This document shows positions 33,481 to 45,650 of a stretch of DNA of 64,000 bases, one piece after another (the first letter of the stretch is position 1; each line of letters starts with the position of its first letter). The DNA comes from Delphinus delphis (lineage: Eukaryota; Chordata; Mammalia; Artiodactyla; Delphinidae): assembly GCF_949987515.2 (NCBI RefSeq), contig NC_082684.1:18405701-18469700 (forward strand), read 5' to 3'. Made by a program: the position numbers and the translations under genes. A model generated the notes under the pieces. That model saw nothing but the letters and a program-made list of their open reading frames with translations, did no database searches and had not been told where the DNA came from.

Positions 33481-35895
33481 TCTATTAGAGATTAGTAGTT
33501 GTTATTAGCTTTCTAACTACTAGTTTATTGTCTCATTCTGACTTTCCAGTCTCACCTGTTTGCTCTGGCTCTTAATGAATCCTTTAGAAGTTCAATGATT
33601 CTTCTTCCTTCATTTTTAGCTAAGAGGATTTATTAAATGTATCCTCATTGTTTTAACTGAAAAATAAATATATGTTTATCAAAATGTTTCTAATGTCAAC
33701 CAATTCATGTCTCTAGCCTGCTACTGTCTCCCCTTGAATATTATACCATCCTTTCTCAAATTGTGGCCAAGAGAAAAGGTTATGATGTTTATATAAAGCT
33801 GCAGCTTATAGTTCCAATAAAGAAATTCTTTAAACCCTTCTGATTTTCCTTCTGGTACAGGTGACTTAAAGAAACACTGGTTAGATAGGTTTAGTTTTAA
33901 AATGATGTACTTCCAGAGAAAAGGCTGGACTAACTGATGGCTTAAGGGGACATCTATCTTGAAATCCATGATTTTAATCAGTTTGGATAACTCTTCATGG
34001 TTCATGATGATCCCCATATCATTAGATGTCTTGACAGTTAAATAAGATAACACACTTGTAGCATTTAGCATAGAACCTAGCCTACAGTAAATGCTATTAA
34101 ATGCTAGCAATTACTAATATTGTTTTCTCTGTTATAGAACTACAACTGTAGCTTGGTTACAGTAATATGTGGTGAACAGATTAATACAGGTTGTTTTCCT
34201 ACTCTACCAGTTATTAAACTATTGTCTCTCTCAGCTTCAAGCCTGTCCAGCTACATTTTGCTTTGTAATTCTGCAGAAAACTACACTGCCCCTTTGCCAG
34301 CTGGTGTGTTAGGGTCCACCAATAGAGGGATCAAGGAGGAGGAAGAGGGACATACTCTTATTTGGTGTTCTGATCAGGGTCACCCTTGAAATAGCTCTTT
34401 CCACTGGCATTGACAATAGGTTTTATTATGTGCAAGCCAGTTCTAAATGGTGCTCTATACTCTGTAGAGTTTATGAGTATTTACAATATAGATCTCTTTT
34501 TCTAATAATTATGAAGTTCTCATCTTAAGATCTGACAAATTGTCTACCACTTAGAACCTTGCAATATAAAGGAAAGTTCTCTCAGGTTTACAGTGCCCAG
34601 GAACACTCTTGGGGTAGGGAAAATCTATACTCTGACTTAAATTGTCAAGAAAATAAAAGTGAAGGGATTTTTTTTTTCTAGAAAGGATTTCAGCGAAAGT
34701 TGAATTTTTAATTGAACAAGTGGATTGTTAGTGCCTTGGGGTCTTTTCTGTTACATTTCCTACCTTCATTTGTACATTGTTTGGAGTTTATTGTTTTCTC
34801 CTGCTCCACTGTCCCCACTCCCATTTAATCTATTGATATATTCACTGATTTTTTTTTCTTTTTCAATATATTCCTGCTACAGGTCCTTGTGTTGTTAGAA
34901 ACTAAACACTTAATGGCAATCTGACAACTGTAACAAAAATAATGATTCCAACATTACAAATAAAAGCACAGCAAACATTAGGGAGGGAAAAGTGAGCCAA
35001 AAGCTACCCATGCTGAGAATGACTGGCCTCAGCACAATTAAATAGGCTTCTCTTCTCATAAATTTCAAATAAATTTAATACCATAAGAGTTTAAGACTTC
35101 CCTACATACTGTACTATTTAGTTCATACTTCAATAGCAGATGTACAGCATTAGTTAGAAAAAAAAACAAAACAAAACTCAAATAAATCTCTCAAGATGGG
35201 CTAACTATACAGTGGAAATGGACTCTTCAATGTGTCCTGAGTAAAAATAAATTAGGGATAAGCTGGAGATTTCCACTTAACTTGATTAGTTTGAGATGTG
35301 AATCTAATGGGACAAATATTTGAAAAATATTTAAAACTAAATCTAGTGGGAAATACTATTGTTTATTAAGGGAAATGAAAGCTGTAATATCAATTACTTT
35401 GGTTAAAAAAGTGCATTTGCATTCAGGTGGAGACCAACTAAAGTATAATTGTAATGTGAAACAAATTCTTTCTTATGTAATATCCCAGCTTTAATTTAAA
35501 GTAGAGCCAAACAAAATTAATTACAACTACTTGGCAGGTTATGCAAAGACACATTCTATACATTCTATGGATACTATAAAAAATTACTATTACTTGACAC
35601 CTTCCTGGGAACCTTCATGAAATGACTGAGTTTACTAGATAAATTAATGGTATAGCCTCCAAAACCAATTACCCATTTAGTAAACTTATTAGTATACTTG
35701 AATGTTTCCTGATATAGATTAGAACATTCACTGAGTTTCATGTAATTACTCTATTCTTTTTTAAAAAAAATATTTTTTGTTAGAGAAACAGTATGTTCCA
35801 GTAAAAGTACAGAGTTTTTGGAGTAATATCTTGGTTCAAGTCATGTTTCCCCCAAAAGAAAGTACATGGCAGAACTATAGTGGGTCTTAATTGAG
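33481..35895. other. Mostly unique sequence with faint old repeats
   Basis: 34030-34125 has a MIR 3'-end look ('tagcatagaacctagcctac' then 'agtaaatgctattaaatg'). A 129-codon minus-strand frame (33721-34110) runs into that remnant and is chance. The rest is unassigned. Confidence 0.4.
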
Positions 35896-36020
35896 ATGAT
35901 TCTCTAGAATATAATCTCCAGGAGGGCACAGATCTTTGCCTTCAATCTATCACAAGAGCCTAGAACAGTGCCTGACACATAGTAGGTGCTTGATAAATCA
36001 TTATTGAATGAATGAATAAT
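35896..36020 (+). mobile_element. L2 LINE 3' end
   Basis: 'taatctccaggagggcacag', 'cagtgcctgacacatagtag' and 'gtgcttgataaatcattatt' with 'gaatgaatgaataatgg' form a clear L2 terminus. Confidence 0.8.
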
Positions 36021-36261
36021 GGTTGTAAAGCCACATTGTAAACTCTAAAGATCTATGAGAATATTATGGTCCATTAATATACCCGGACGGCAAATCTGTT
36101 ATTGAGTGTTATTGCATCACTTACCCCTTCTCATAAAATAAATCCTACCTTGGTTTTGCATCCTCCTGGTATATATGGATATCGTAATACAAGAAAAATT
36201 TGTTGAAATTTAGAAGCAGTGCTTTCCCAAACTAAATCACATTAAAGTACAAAGGGCAATA

Positions 36262-36288
36262 GTGTGTGTGTGTGTGTGTGTGTGTGTC
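36262..36288. repeat. (GT)n microsatellite
   Basis: About 13 uninterrupted GT units. Confidence 0.95.
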
Positions 36289-37203
36289 CATGTCTCTAGG
36301 TGTAGGTATGTGCTCATGAATATGTTTGTGTTTGTTGTTACTATTTTTGTCATAAGTCTCTCAGACAAATGTGAGATGCTAATTTGTGAAACTGTTAGAA
36401 CAGCCAAATATATAGTACTTGACTTTGCCAAGTCTTAATTCAGACTTTCCAAGACCACCTATCACTGAAAGTTCAAAACAGAGAGAGAGAGAAAAAAAGA
36501 AGGGAACAAAACTTAAAAAAGATTTGTGCGTTAGGTAGAACTGCTTTCTATAAATCCTGAGATAATAAAATAAATTACAAAAGTAATTCACTCAGTGTTC
36601 TGTTCTTATGGCTGGCCTTAACTAAGTCTTCCACCTTCTCAAATTCCTACATGAAACACCCTGTACTTTGGAAACACCAAACTGCTCCTAAGTCTATGAA
36701 TCCTCCTTTGTACATTTTGCAAAAGGCTGTATATTTTGTAAGTCTATGAGTGGGAAGTACTTTCTTTATTTGATCTCTCTCTCTATAACTCTATCTAAAA
36801 GCTTAATATACTACTTTTCATCAAGCAGGCAGGGAGCTATGAAGGACAACAAAAGAGTCAGAACTTTCTGAAGACAGATTTAATTCTTTGCTCTCAGCAG
36901 GTCTTATTTTAGGAAAGTAATCAGGATAAGAGAGCTGGGAAGACGTGGGATTTAAGTGTATCTAAGGATGTAACCCAAACAGCAACCTATATAATCCTAC
37001 ATATTATTCTTAGAACCAGCCACCGGGTTCAGGGGAGCTTACTGTATGAGGTTACAAATGTTTACCATAGTCCTACCGTGTTTCCAGCTTTCACAATATG
37101 CCCTGCCTTGCTGGTCCTGAAGCAAAATGGCCATTAAGGCCCAAAGCTGACACTACATTCATTACTGTACTGTCCTGTTCCCAAGAGCGCTCAGCAGCCT
37201 CTC
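36289..37203. other. Unique sequence
   Basis: Contains (GA)n near 36481-36492 and (CT)n near 36773-36783. Otherwise nothing recognised. Confidence 0.4.
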
Positions 37204-37241
37204 AAAAAGTCTAACTTAAAAAAAAAAAAAAGTCTAACTTA
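37204..37241. repeat. 15-bp direct repeat flanking only an A tract
   Basis: aaaaagtctaactta at 37204-37218 is repeated at 37227-37241, with nothing but A between. This looks like a target-site duplication around a retrotransposed poly(A) tail with no body. A simple local duplication is the alternative. Confidence 0.7.
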
Positions 37242-37732
37242 CTTCATGAAAGGTGTTTAAGCCCTAAGAACTAGACCTAGTTAAGCTAGTTAGTTACAAG
37301 GTAATGTACCAAAACTCTAATTGGTAGTAGAGGTTAAGGCAGAAAATAATACAATCTGTGGGAACCTGGTAGGAAGGGGTGTGACTCAGGATACTGTTCA
37401 CTTGTTCGATATCCCAAGTGTGGGTAATAGATTAATTAATTGATTAAGTATGTAGCTCTAAAGGTAGAACTTTCTATATAAGAAAACTCAAGACAGAACC
37501 TAGTTAATTTTTTTAAAAGTTCCCACCTTTTCCATCTCATCAACTCTTACACTCTGTCTTTTAATTTTTGGATTCCTGAGGGCATGCAGGATTCAGAGGG
37601 AGATGGAAATCAGAAGGGGTGGGCAGGGGAAGTTCATTGTTAACGTTTTGAAAACAAGGCCCTCTAAGAGTTACAAATCAGATTAGGGCTTATTTATTTT
37701 CAATGCGCATTTAAAGGACCACTTGCATTGGT
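37242..37732. other. Unique sequence
   Basis: About 490 bp with no recognised element. Confidence 0.4.
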
Positions 37733-38098
37733 ATTGTCTTCGTCCATTTCAGTTGCTATAACAAAATACCAGGAGCTGAATAGCTTATAAACAAGACATT
37801 TATTTCCCATAGTTCTGGAGGCTGGTAAGTCCAATATCAAGACACCAGCACGCTGGCTTTGTGGTGAGGTTCCTTTTCCTGGTTCATGGCAGCTCCTTCT
37901 CACTGTGTCCTCATAGGGTGGAAGAGGCTAGGGATATCTTTGAAACTTCTTTTATAAAAGCACTAATCCCATTCATGAGGATCTCACCCTTTTAACCTAA
38001 GCACCTCCCAAAGGCTCTACCTCCTAATACCATCATCGTTGGGGGCAAGGATTTCAACATATGCATTTTGGGGGGGACACAAACATTTAGACCATAGC
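37733..38098 (-). mobile_element. MLT1/MST-type LTR (ERVL-MaLR), antisense
   Basis: The plus strand reads as the complement of a MaLR LTR: 'gttgctataacaaaatacca', 'catagttctggaggctggta', 'ctcactgtgtcctcataggg', 'aagcactaatcccattcatg', 'aggctctacctcctaatacc' and 'tcaacatatgcattttggg'. It is a solo LTR. Confidence 0.85.
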
Positions 38099-38099
38099 A

Positions 38100-38235
38100 T
38101 GTATCACCTGGTATTTTGACTAATAATTCAGATTCCTGGCCCCCAATGCATAACTTTGAAATCTGAATTTGGGGGAGTCTCCACTTTTAACAACACTCTT
38201 GGTAGTATGTTCGTTAACATTCAAAAACCACTACT
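38100..38235. mobile_element. MER5/MER20-like hAT remnant
   Basis: 'tatcacctggtattttgact', 'attcagattcctggccccca', 'tttgaaatctgaatttggg' and 'gttaacattcaaaaaccact' fit a short hAT-Charlie derived element. The subfamily is uncertain. Confidence 0.5.
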
Positions 38236-39715
38236 GAACAACCTACTGTCCTTAAAGACATGGCAGTAGATAAGGAAAGATCAGTTGCTTCTTCAACTCC
38301 CAGATACTCTGCCCCTGAGGATATAATGGATATATTTTATCTTTTCCCATTTTTTTTTTTTCTTTTTACTATCTCCCCTTGTGATTTGAATCAGCGCCCT
38401 TGGTCATGCTCTTCCAACAACCTCATGGAACCATGTGGTTAGTTTTGATACCAGGCTTAAAGATAATTTAAGATGAGAATGTTTGCTCCTCTAATTGCCT
38501 GAAAATTTAAAAAGGGTCACAAACTGACCAGGATCACTCATCATACCTGCTGTTGTCAGGGTTCATTCAGTTACAAGGAAAAGAAACACATTCAAGTGAA
38601 CTCAAGTCAACAAAAGGGAACATGTGGAACAAATGGGGTAGTATCATAGATACTAAGAGCAGGATATATCGCTGAGTCTTTTGGATATGGAAAATTAACA
38701 ACCAAGCAATTTTCATCATTCTCCTACTCTCCTTCCTTTCTTTCCTCTTCCCTCCTCCACACCTTTCTTCTTCCCTTCCATAAACAAATATTTACTGAAA
38801 TCCCTATCACCTCTCAAGGAGCTGGGGATACACCAGCGAACACAACACAAAAATCATTCTCTTATGGTTTCTATAATCTTGTGTGTGCATGTGTATGTTT
38901 GGAAACTGACAGTAGATAAATAAATAAACATATCTGCTATATAGTTACTGATAGATTCTGTGGAAAAAAATAAGAAAAGGAAGGGAGCCAGAGAACCAGA
39001 AGATGCAGTTGTGAATGGAATGGCCAGCAATTATAGTCTGTCGCTTCAATTTTCTGTTTTGGTTTCTGCAGCTGTTAGAATTTTTTTCTCTCCTCTGTAT
39101 CTTTGTCTCTCCCCCTCCATTCCCTCCCCTCAAGTCCAGCTGAGTCCATGTGTTCTCCTATATGCTCATCTTGTGTCTGTTTGGCCCAACTCCACATGAT
39201 CTTTTAACTCAAGTGCTTACTGTTAACTACATTTTAGCTTTGGTGTCTCTTAGTATACATCCCTGAGAGGCTCTGACAGCTCCAATTAGACTCCATCTGG
39301 ACAAAGCCCTTCCTACATTGGCATCTATCCATAGAATGCTGTTCAGCCAATGGATGAATTCTCTTGACTACATATTTTTACTTCATCATGTGGATTTAAC
39401 TACTGAGCTTTGGGGGAACCTCAGTATAAAGTGCTCTACGTTAGATATATACTCTATTTTGCTCTCTGTGGAATTTATTGTTTTGGAGAAGTGGATTAAA
39501 GATAAGGACCCAGTTCCCTCTTTCTTGGAAGAGAGCAGGATAATAGGCAAGAACCATACGTACTTTTTGGTCGGCAAAGATTTGTAGAGGGGAAGAAACA
39601 TAGGATGGTAGTATTTTGAAATATTTTAAATGATATTTCCTTGAAATTTCCTGATATCCTTTAATTCCGGGTGTATATGTTTAGCAAGAATACCAAAAGA
39701 AAAATAAATATCAAA
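38236..39715. other. Unique sequence with two unnamed old repeat traces
   Basis: 38555-38690 ('agttacaaggaaaagaaac ... gtgaactcaagtcaac') and 38775-38935 ('aacaaatatttactgaaatc', 'ggagctggggatacaccagc') have the look of widespread old repeats. Neither is assigned. The rest is unique. Confidence 0.35.
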
Positions 39716-39951
39716 ACTCAGTCTATTGGGGCTTCCCTGGTGGCGCAGTGGTTGAAGAGTCTGCCTGCCGATGCAGGGGACACGGGTTCGTGCCCCGGTC
39801 CGGGAAGATCCCACATGCCGCGGAGCAGCTGGGCCCGTGAACCATGGCCGCTGATCCTGCGCGTCCGGAGCCTGTGCTCCGCGGCGGGAGAGGCCACAGC
39901 AGTGAGAGGCCCGCGTACCGCAAAAATAAAAAAAAAAAAAAGACTCAGTCT
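39716..39951 (+). mobile_element. CHR-type SINE, near-complete
   Basis: Body about 39728-39942, with A box, intact B box 'gggttcgtgcc' and tail 'caaaaataaaaaaa'. CpGs are well kept ('gcgcgtccgg', 'ctccgcggcgggag'), which suggests a young copy. A 9-bp core target duplication, actcagtct, lies at 39716-39724 and 39943-39951. Confidence 0.93.
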
Positions 39952-40070
39952 TCTGATTTTCAAAATAGGCTTTTAAAACTTATTGTAGAGATAATAGAGA
40001 AGAAAGCTTTTGTTTGAAAGTATGGATTTTTTTGAATAACAGAAACCATAGTCACGATTGCCTTGGGTTT

Positions 40071-40099
40071 TAAGTAATTAGACTTAATTACTTAAGTCT
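40071..40099. repeat. Overlapping inverted repeats around TAATTA
   Basis: taagtaatt (40071-40079) pairs with aattactta (40086-40094). The overlapping agactta (40080-40086) pairs with taagtct (40093-40099). The two hairpins exclude each other. Confidence 0.85.
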
Positions 40100-40699
40100 A
40101 CTTAAGGTAGGTAAATGTTCTCTCTCTGTTTTTGTGATCATAGGGGAGACAAAATCCATCTGGACTGAGAGAAAAGAGGAGAGTCAGCAGGAGAATAGTA
40201 AAGGGAGATGGTTGTGGGGCTATCTGATAAAGGGCTCTGTATCTTGCTACATCTTCCTGCTCTGGACCACATCCCAGAGAGCTGGTGAGGACCTAGAGCC
40301 AACTGATCACCTAAGAGCCAGTGTCTTCATTTCCTGGATGGAATGTGGGTGGTGAAATCTTGTTAGACTCCACATTCCCCAGGTCCTGCTGTGCCAGAGT
40401 GATGGGACAGCAGTAGAGTAGAAAATGTGACCTTTTCAATCTAGGCAGGAAGTTTTGCAGTCTTCCCCAAGGTTTCATTTACCACAGAGTGGAACCAAAG
40501 AGCATCTAGCGATTTCTTATGGCTTCTCAGGATGTTGAGGGATGTGAAAATGGCTGAGAAATGCTCACGCTGGAAACCAGACGGGGCGATACACATGTTA
40601 GTAGATACTGAATTATATAGGTTGGTCTGGGGCGGGGACCTGGACACTGAGTAAAACCCATAGAATTTGGATCAACACAGAGAAGTAGGAGCAAGGGTG

Positions 40700-42260
40700 C
40701 AACCTGAAGTTAACTGAGTTTACCAAGAACTGACTTAAGGTTAGGATTTTTCATAACAGGAGGAGTGAAGATTCCAGACAGAAATTGATAGAGAAAGAAA
40801 ATTCCACTCTTCGCACACCAGAGCTTGTGGCCTAGGAGGTTTATGCCTAACACACGTGTCCAATTCTACACCAGCTTCACTTTAAAAAGAAAGTGTTTGC
40901 TCTCGTTTTATCAAGGGTGATTCATCACATTTCTCTGACAAATGGTACATGTTTGTTAATCTCCTGCACATGGCCCCAGAGGAACTCCAAGCACAGTAAC
41001 CAGAGTGAACCCACATTCCTTTCCAGCTTGATTATTTTGGCGGATTATATTTTTTTATAAAATAACTCTGACTGCATATCACAAGTTATTATAAACAACT
41101 GTTTTAATACCTTAGCCTCTGAAACCTCACTGCCGATTCCCACATTATTTTTTGATTCCTGTGTCTATAATTTAGTCTGATGGGCTCTTCAGTGATGAAA
41201 ATAAATGCTTGCTCTTTCTTCCTTCTATGGCCATCTCTTCTCATTCCAATTTTGTTTTAACTTGGATACAGCGAGAATACACCTGCCTGACCAGATTCAA
41301 GAGCTAGAGACTTTACATTAAAATTTCAAAATGCTGCATCCGTGTTGAAACTCTACAATAAGCTTTAAGCATTCCACCCTCACCCCATCCCACCAAACTC
41401 ACAAAGGCAGTGAGAGAGAATGCCATGCCCTTTTTTCGGTAATTATGTCCAGACAAGACCTTGCATGGCCAGCAGGATACGATGAGAATGGAAAACAAAT
41501 GGATTCCAAATTTCTAAAGTGTGGTGTACAAAGCATGGAGAGGGAAAGAAAGAGTGTGCTCCATCCCCATCCTTTCCCCTTTTAGTCCTGCCAGACATGT
41601 CCTTTGTTCTATTTTCTATCTCACTGAGATTAAAGTGCTGATCTCCTCCTTTTTGAAAATGATGTCACTTTTTTTTCTTGCCTTGGCAGAGAGCAAGTTC
41701 ATTACAAATCTGCTGTGTGACTGATGGCTTTGAAGAGATAAGGCAGAGGGGGAAAACACATTTGGGAAAGGTATGAAACTCAAGAGACAGGTTGACAATT
41801 AAACTGGCAGTAAGAGCGATGACGAAGGATAAAGAGAAACAGAGGTTGGAGGTAAATATCTCTTCCATATTCTCTTTTACAGTCACCGAAAAGCTATTTT
41901 TATTTCCTTGATAGTTTTATCCTGAAGCGATGCCGTGGGCTAAAATTGATTTCATGCTTTTCCTGACGAGATTCATCCACTTTTGATGACATTATTTCCG
42001 GCAGGTCATCGTGGATGTATTGGGTGGTAAGACATTTCCTTTTGCAGTAAGAAAAGGGAAAATATTTGGTGCTGAATCTGATTTATTATAATTGCTGATC
42101 ATTGCACTACGTGGCAGTTTTTAGAAGAAGCATTTCAGATGTAAAACCAGGTTGAAAGCACAATACACATTCTAATGTCGTTTGTGTTGTTTAAAATGAT
42201 TAGTGACAGATGCAGAGCTTGGGAATTTAAAGATCTTCTTTCATCTCCCAGGTCCAATCA
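40700..42260. promoter_or_regulatory. Long repeat-free block, candidate regulatory DNA
   Basis: About 1.5 kb with no recognised interspersed repeat, which is notable in a window this rich in them. Motifs include TGACTGATGG/AGATAAGG near 41718-41744 and 'gctgatcattgcactacgtg' near 42094. No exon was found. A role as conserved enhancer DNA is inference only. Confidence 0.25.
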
Positions 42261-42330
42261 CAGTGAAGGCAATGGGCATACAAATGGTTGCAAAAGCCAA
42301 CTTACTGAAGTGATGGACTTCGAGTAATTA

Positions 42331-42359
42331 AACACACACATACACACACACACACACAA
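42331..42359. repeat. (CA)n microsatellite
   Basis: CA units with one TA interruption. Confidence 0.95.
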
Positions 42360-42794
42360 CCCCTAATATGGACAGTGTCTTATGAAAATAACATTGTTAC
42401 CTTTATGTCTCTAATTGGATTTCAACTTTAAAAAAGTCTTCTTGTTCAGATCAAAGATTTTTTTAAAAATGCATTTCTGGTTTAGGGATGGAGGTGGGAA
42501 GTTGCAGAGAAGTGAATAGTAGATAGTGAGATGAAGAAAGGACCTCTGAGATAAATGTCTGCTAGACTGGAACATATATGACAAGAACTCTATTCCTTGA
42601 TTTTCTTCCTCTGTGGATCTTCTTTTCCCTCATGTCACCGTCACTCACCTCCAGCCTTCGCTTTTCAATAGTAATAGAAATATTTGTGTTTATAACTCTT
42701 ATGTCTGTAGAGGATGGGAAGGTATGTGGCAGATAAGCTTTCCATTCTCCCTCCCTCATGCCTGCAGCATATTACATATCAGACATAACATTAC

Positions 42795-42813
42795 TTTTTT
42801 TTTTTTTTTTTTT
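42795..42813. repeat. Poly(T) tract, about 19 T
   Basis: A homopolymer between 'cattac' and 'actttcc', immediately before an L2 copy. Confidence 0.9.
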
Positions 42814-42819
42814 ACTTTC

Positions 42820-43290
42820 CTCTTGATCTTGAAGAAACCCTTCTCAAAAGCAGAAACCATGTTGTTATTCTACTGTTTACGCCCCCTCCCCAATATCTCC
42901 ATTGGCTCCCTGTAGCCTATAAGATAAAATCCCAGCTTTTACATTCTGGCTTCTTCCAACCTCTCTTCTCTGGCTTCTGGCCAAACATTTCCATTCAATG
43001 TTTACTTGAGTGCTAATGAATGTCTTGCTCCTGAATGCACTTGGCTATTGTATTCCTTTGCTAGTACTTTTTCCTCTGAGCGGTATGCCCTCTCGGCTTT
43101 TCCACGTCTCATGAATATCTCGCTTTGCCCCCAGCCTGAGCAAAAATATGACCTCTTCTGTGAAGTCTACAATTTACTCAGGAAGAATTGATCCCTCTTT
43201 ACTTTTGGCCTTACTTATATTATCTTTACTGCGTTTTAAAAATTTTATGTGTCATCATACAGATGGTAGGATATACCCAGGAACTATAAA
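42820..43290 (+). mobile_element. L2 LINE fragment
   Basis: 'ctccattggctccctgtagc', 'ctataagataaaatcccagc', 'ttctggcttcttccaacctc' and 'atatgacctcttctgtgaag' follow the L2 3' region in sense order. The three short frames within are not functional. Confidence 0.8.
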
Positions 43291-44310
43291 CAGGTGTAGT
43301 CAAAAGTTAGTTTATACTTTATGCATGTTAAGGGAATAAATGGGTATATACAACCTGATGTTTGAATGCAGGCAAAAGGACTTCAGAACTGTATACCTGC
43401 TTTCTTAGTTTCTAAGTTAAGGATGTGTTGTTTTTTTTCCTTAGGAAACAAAACCCAAAGAAGCTTGGAATTAATTAATACAAGAGAAATACATATTTTA
43501 AAAAATGGACCCAGATAGAAGGATGTGGAATGCTGCGACTTGTGATAAGTGATAATAATTTGTGTCAATTCTCAATAATTTCTCTTAGTGTTCATTGTTC
43601 ATGAACATTATTATTCATGATGTGTGGGCAGCTTGTTCCTCTGAACTCTCTACCTTACCTCTCTGATTCTGCTTGTAAGCACAAATAAAGTACGGTAGAG
43701 CAAAGCAAAAGTGGTAATTAAAATGTCTTCCATGTATCTAAATGCACACGTCATTCACTCCGGATTTGGAAATAACTACCTGCTTGATATTCTAGAAAAC
43801 CCCTTCTAATTTTTGAGTCTCTATTTTTTTCTTGTTTGTTTGTTGCTGTTTTTCCAGTAATTGGTGGCTTTGGCTAACTCACATTTGAGCCTCGAGCACA
43901 ATGTGGTTGAAATTCAGTGTTCCCATGAAACTGGTGTCTTGCGTTTGGCAGGTGACTCATTCACAGTTGAACCTCCTCTAGGATGAGGTGATGCCAGGAG
44001 TGTGGACGATGTAGAGTGAGTTAGTGTCCATATATTTTTATATTTCACATTTTTCTCATTCACTCAAGCACTTTGCCGATCCACATGGTTTATGATTTTC
44101 TGACTCTCTTGGCACATCTGACATAAGTGCCAGAATCAGCACCCCAAAGAATGTGGAACTCCCAAGACCAAGGTCTCCTTAAAGTCTTGGAAAATAAAAG
44201 GGTAATGGAAGTCCTCAGAATGTTGCTGGAGCAATAATAAGATTTGGTGTTCCCAGTGCCAGGATAGTTCAAGCACTTAGTATAGGTCATATATTTCTTT
44301 TCCTTTTCTC
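43291..44310. other. Unique sequence
   Basis: About 1 kb without a recognised repeat. A 12-bp palindrome tgttcatgaaca lies at about 43596-43607. Confidence 0.4.
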
Positions 44311-44553
44311 AATTTTTTTAAAAAAAATTATTTATTTTATTTTTGGTTGCATTTGGTCTTCATTGCTGCATGCGGGCTTTCTCTAGTTGCGTCGCACAGA
44401 GGCTTCTCTTGTTATGGAGCATGGGCTCCAGTAGCTGTAGCACACAGGCTTAGTTGCTCCGTGGCATGCGGGATCTTCCTGGACTAGGGGTCGAACCCAT
44501 GTCCCCTGCATTGGCAGGCTGATTCTTAAACACTGTGCCACCAGGGAAGTCCC
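44311..44553 (-). mobile_element. CHR SINE, older subfamily, antisense
   Basis: On the minus strand it begins 'gggacttccctggtggcac' and continues through a B box 'gggttcgacccc', then 'gcatgccacggagcaactaag'-like sequence with the spaced 'ctgtagctactg' block, to a tail 'aaaaataaaataaataa'. It is more diverged than the other copies and no clean target duplication remains. Confidence 0.88.
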
Positions 44554-45204
44554 TTTTTTTCCTTTCTTAAAATTAATTTTTTTTTTGACTTTGCACTTGG
44601 TTTATTTGTATAGAACATATTACTATTTTGGTTTTGTTTATATTTTGTTCCCCCTAGGTCATATATTTTAATAGATAGCATTTCTTTTAAGTAGAACCCC
44701 TTTGAGTGGTAGAAGGCATCAACATTCTCATTGAGGTCTAGGAAATGGTTTCAGAGTGTAGAAGTAAGGTGAACACTCCATTCTTTAGAGAATGGAGTCT
44801 AAAGTGTGGTTCTGGTTCCATGCTCCTCTACTTCATCGAACAGCCTTTAATAAATGGCTGTCAGAAAGGTGAGGTGAAATAAATACTAGCGAAGACGGCT
44901 GCCCTGTTAAGAAGAGCAAAACATTGGCTAACAGCAAAAAGGTTGACTATATCTGGGTACTTTCTAAGTGCCTTGTCAGCACTCATTCTAGCCTCCCTAA
45001 TTTCCTTCCTTTCATCATCATCCCAGAGTTGTGCATATCTGATTTAAGAAAAGCAGTTAGATACTTAAGCACTTCTTCCATTTTATTATCTTAGAGAAAG
45101 AAAAAATACATTTCAAGCTTGAAGAAAACAGGAATTATTGGTAGATAAAAGAGGAACACCATCTACTCTTAGCTCTCAGTAAATACTTTGGGAAATCTTA
45201 GTCT
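44554..45204. other. Unique sequence
   Basis: Nothing recognised. T-rich at the left, next to the SINE. Confidence 0.4.
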
Positions 45205-45650
45205 GGTTTCACCAAGCAGCAAAGCAGATCCAGAGACAAGAATTCAAGTGCAAGTTGTTTATTTGGGATGTGGTCCCTGGAATTTCTGAATTGTGAAGTG
45301 AGGGAAGAGAAGGCCAGGGAAAGCCAAGAAAATACAAATTACAAAGCAAGTTCCCAAGGAAATCTATGGCAATGTAGTCCTGACAAAGCTTTCCAGGAGC
45401 CCACGTATCAGGCGAAGCTCAGAGTCATCCCACCCAAGAGATGAGGCAGCTGGGGCATTTTACACCAACTCCTCTCACTGGCCGAGAGCTGCTCCTGGGG
45501 ACTTTCCTTTCCTTGTACTTCCACAGGGAACTTAGGCTTTTATGGCCAGAGAAGAGACAGACACTGCAAGCTGGAAATCAGCTTCGCAGGCACTAACATG
45601 GTAAGACCCAGGGGCATATGGGTCTGGCTTTGACAGTTTGGTTCCATCTG
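45205..45650. mobile_element. Possible old interspersed repeat, unnamed
   Basis: 'aagtgcaagttgtttatttg', 'gatgtggtccctgg', 'gaggcagctggggcatttta' and 'accaactcctctcactggcc' give the impression of a repeat seen elsewhere in placental genomes. I cannot name or orient it. Confidence 0.3.

Noticed and set aside
33721..34110. 129-codon minus-strand frame
   Set aside because: No recognisable domain, and it overlaps a MIR-like remnant at its start. AT-rich DNA with chance opening.
34660..34695. 'aagggattt' T-run 'aaaggattt' as a possible tiny retro-insertion
   Set aside because: Nine bases with a mismatch and T-rich context do not stand out.
42790..42820. Poly(T) flanked by ttac/tttac as a possible poly(A)-only insertion
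   Set aside because: The shared flank is only about seven bases and includes T, too short to separate from chance.
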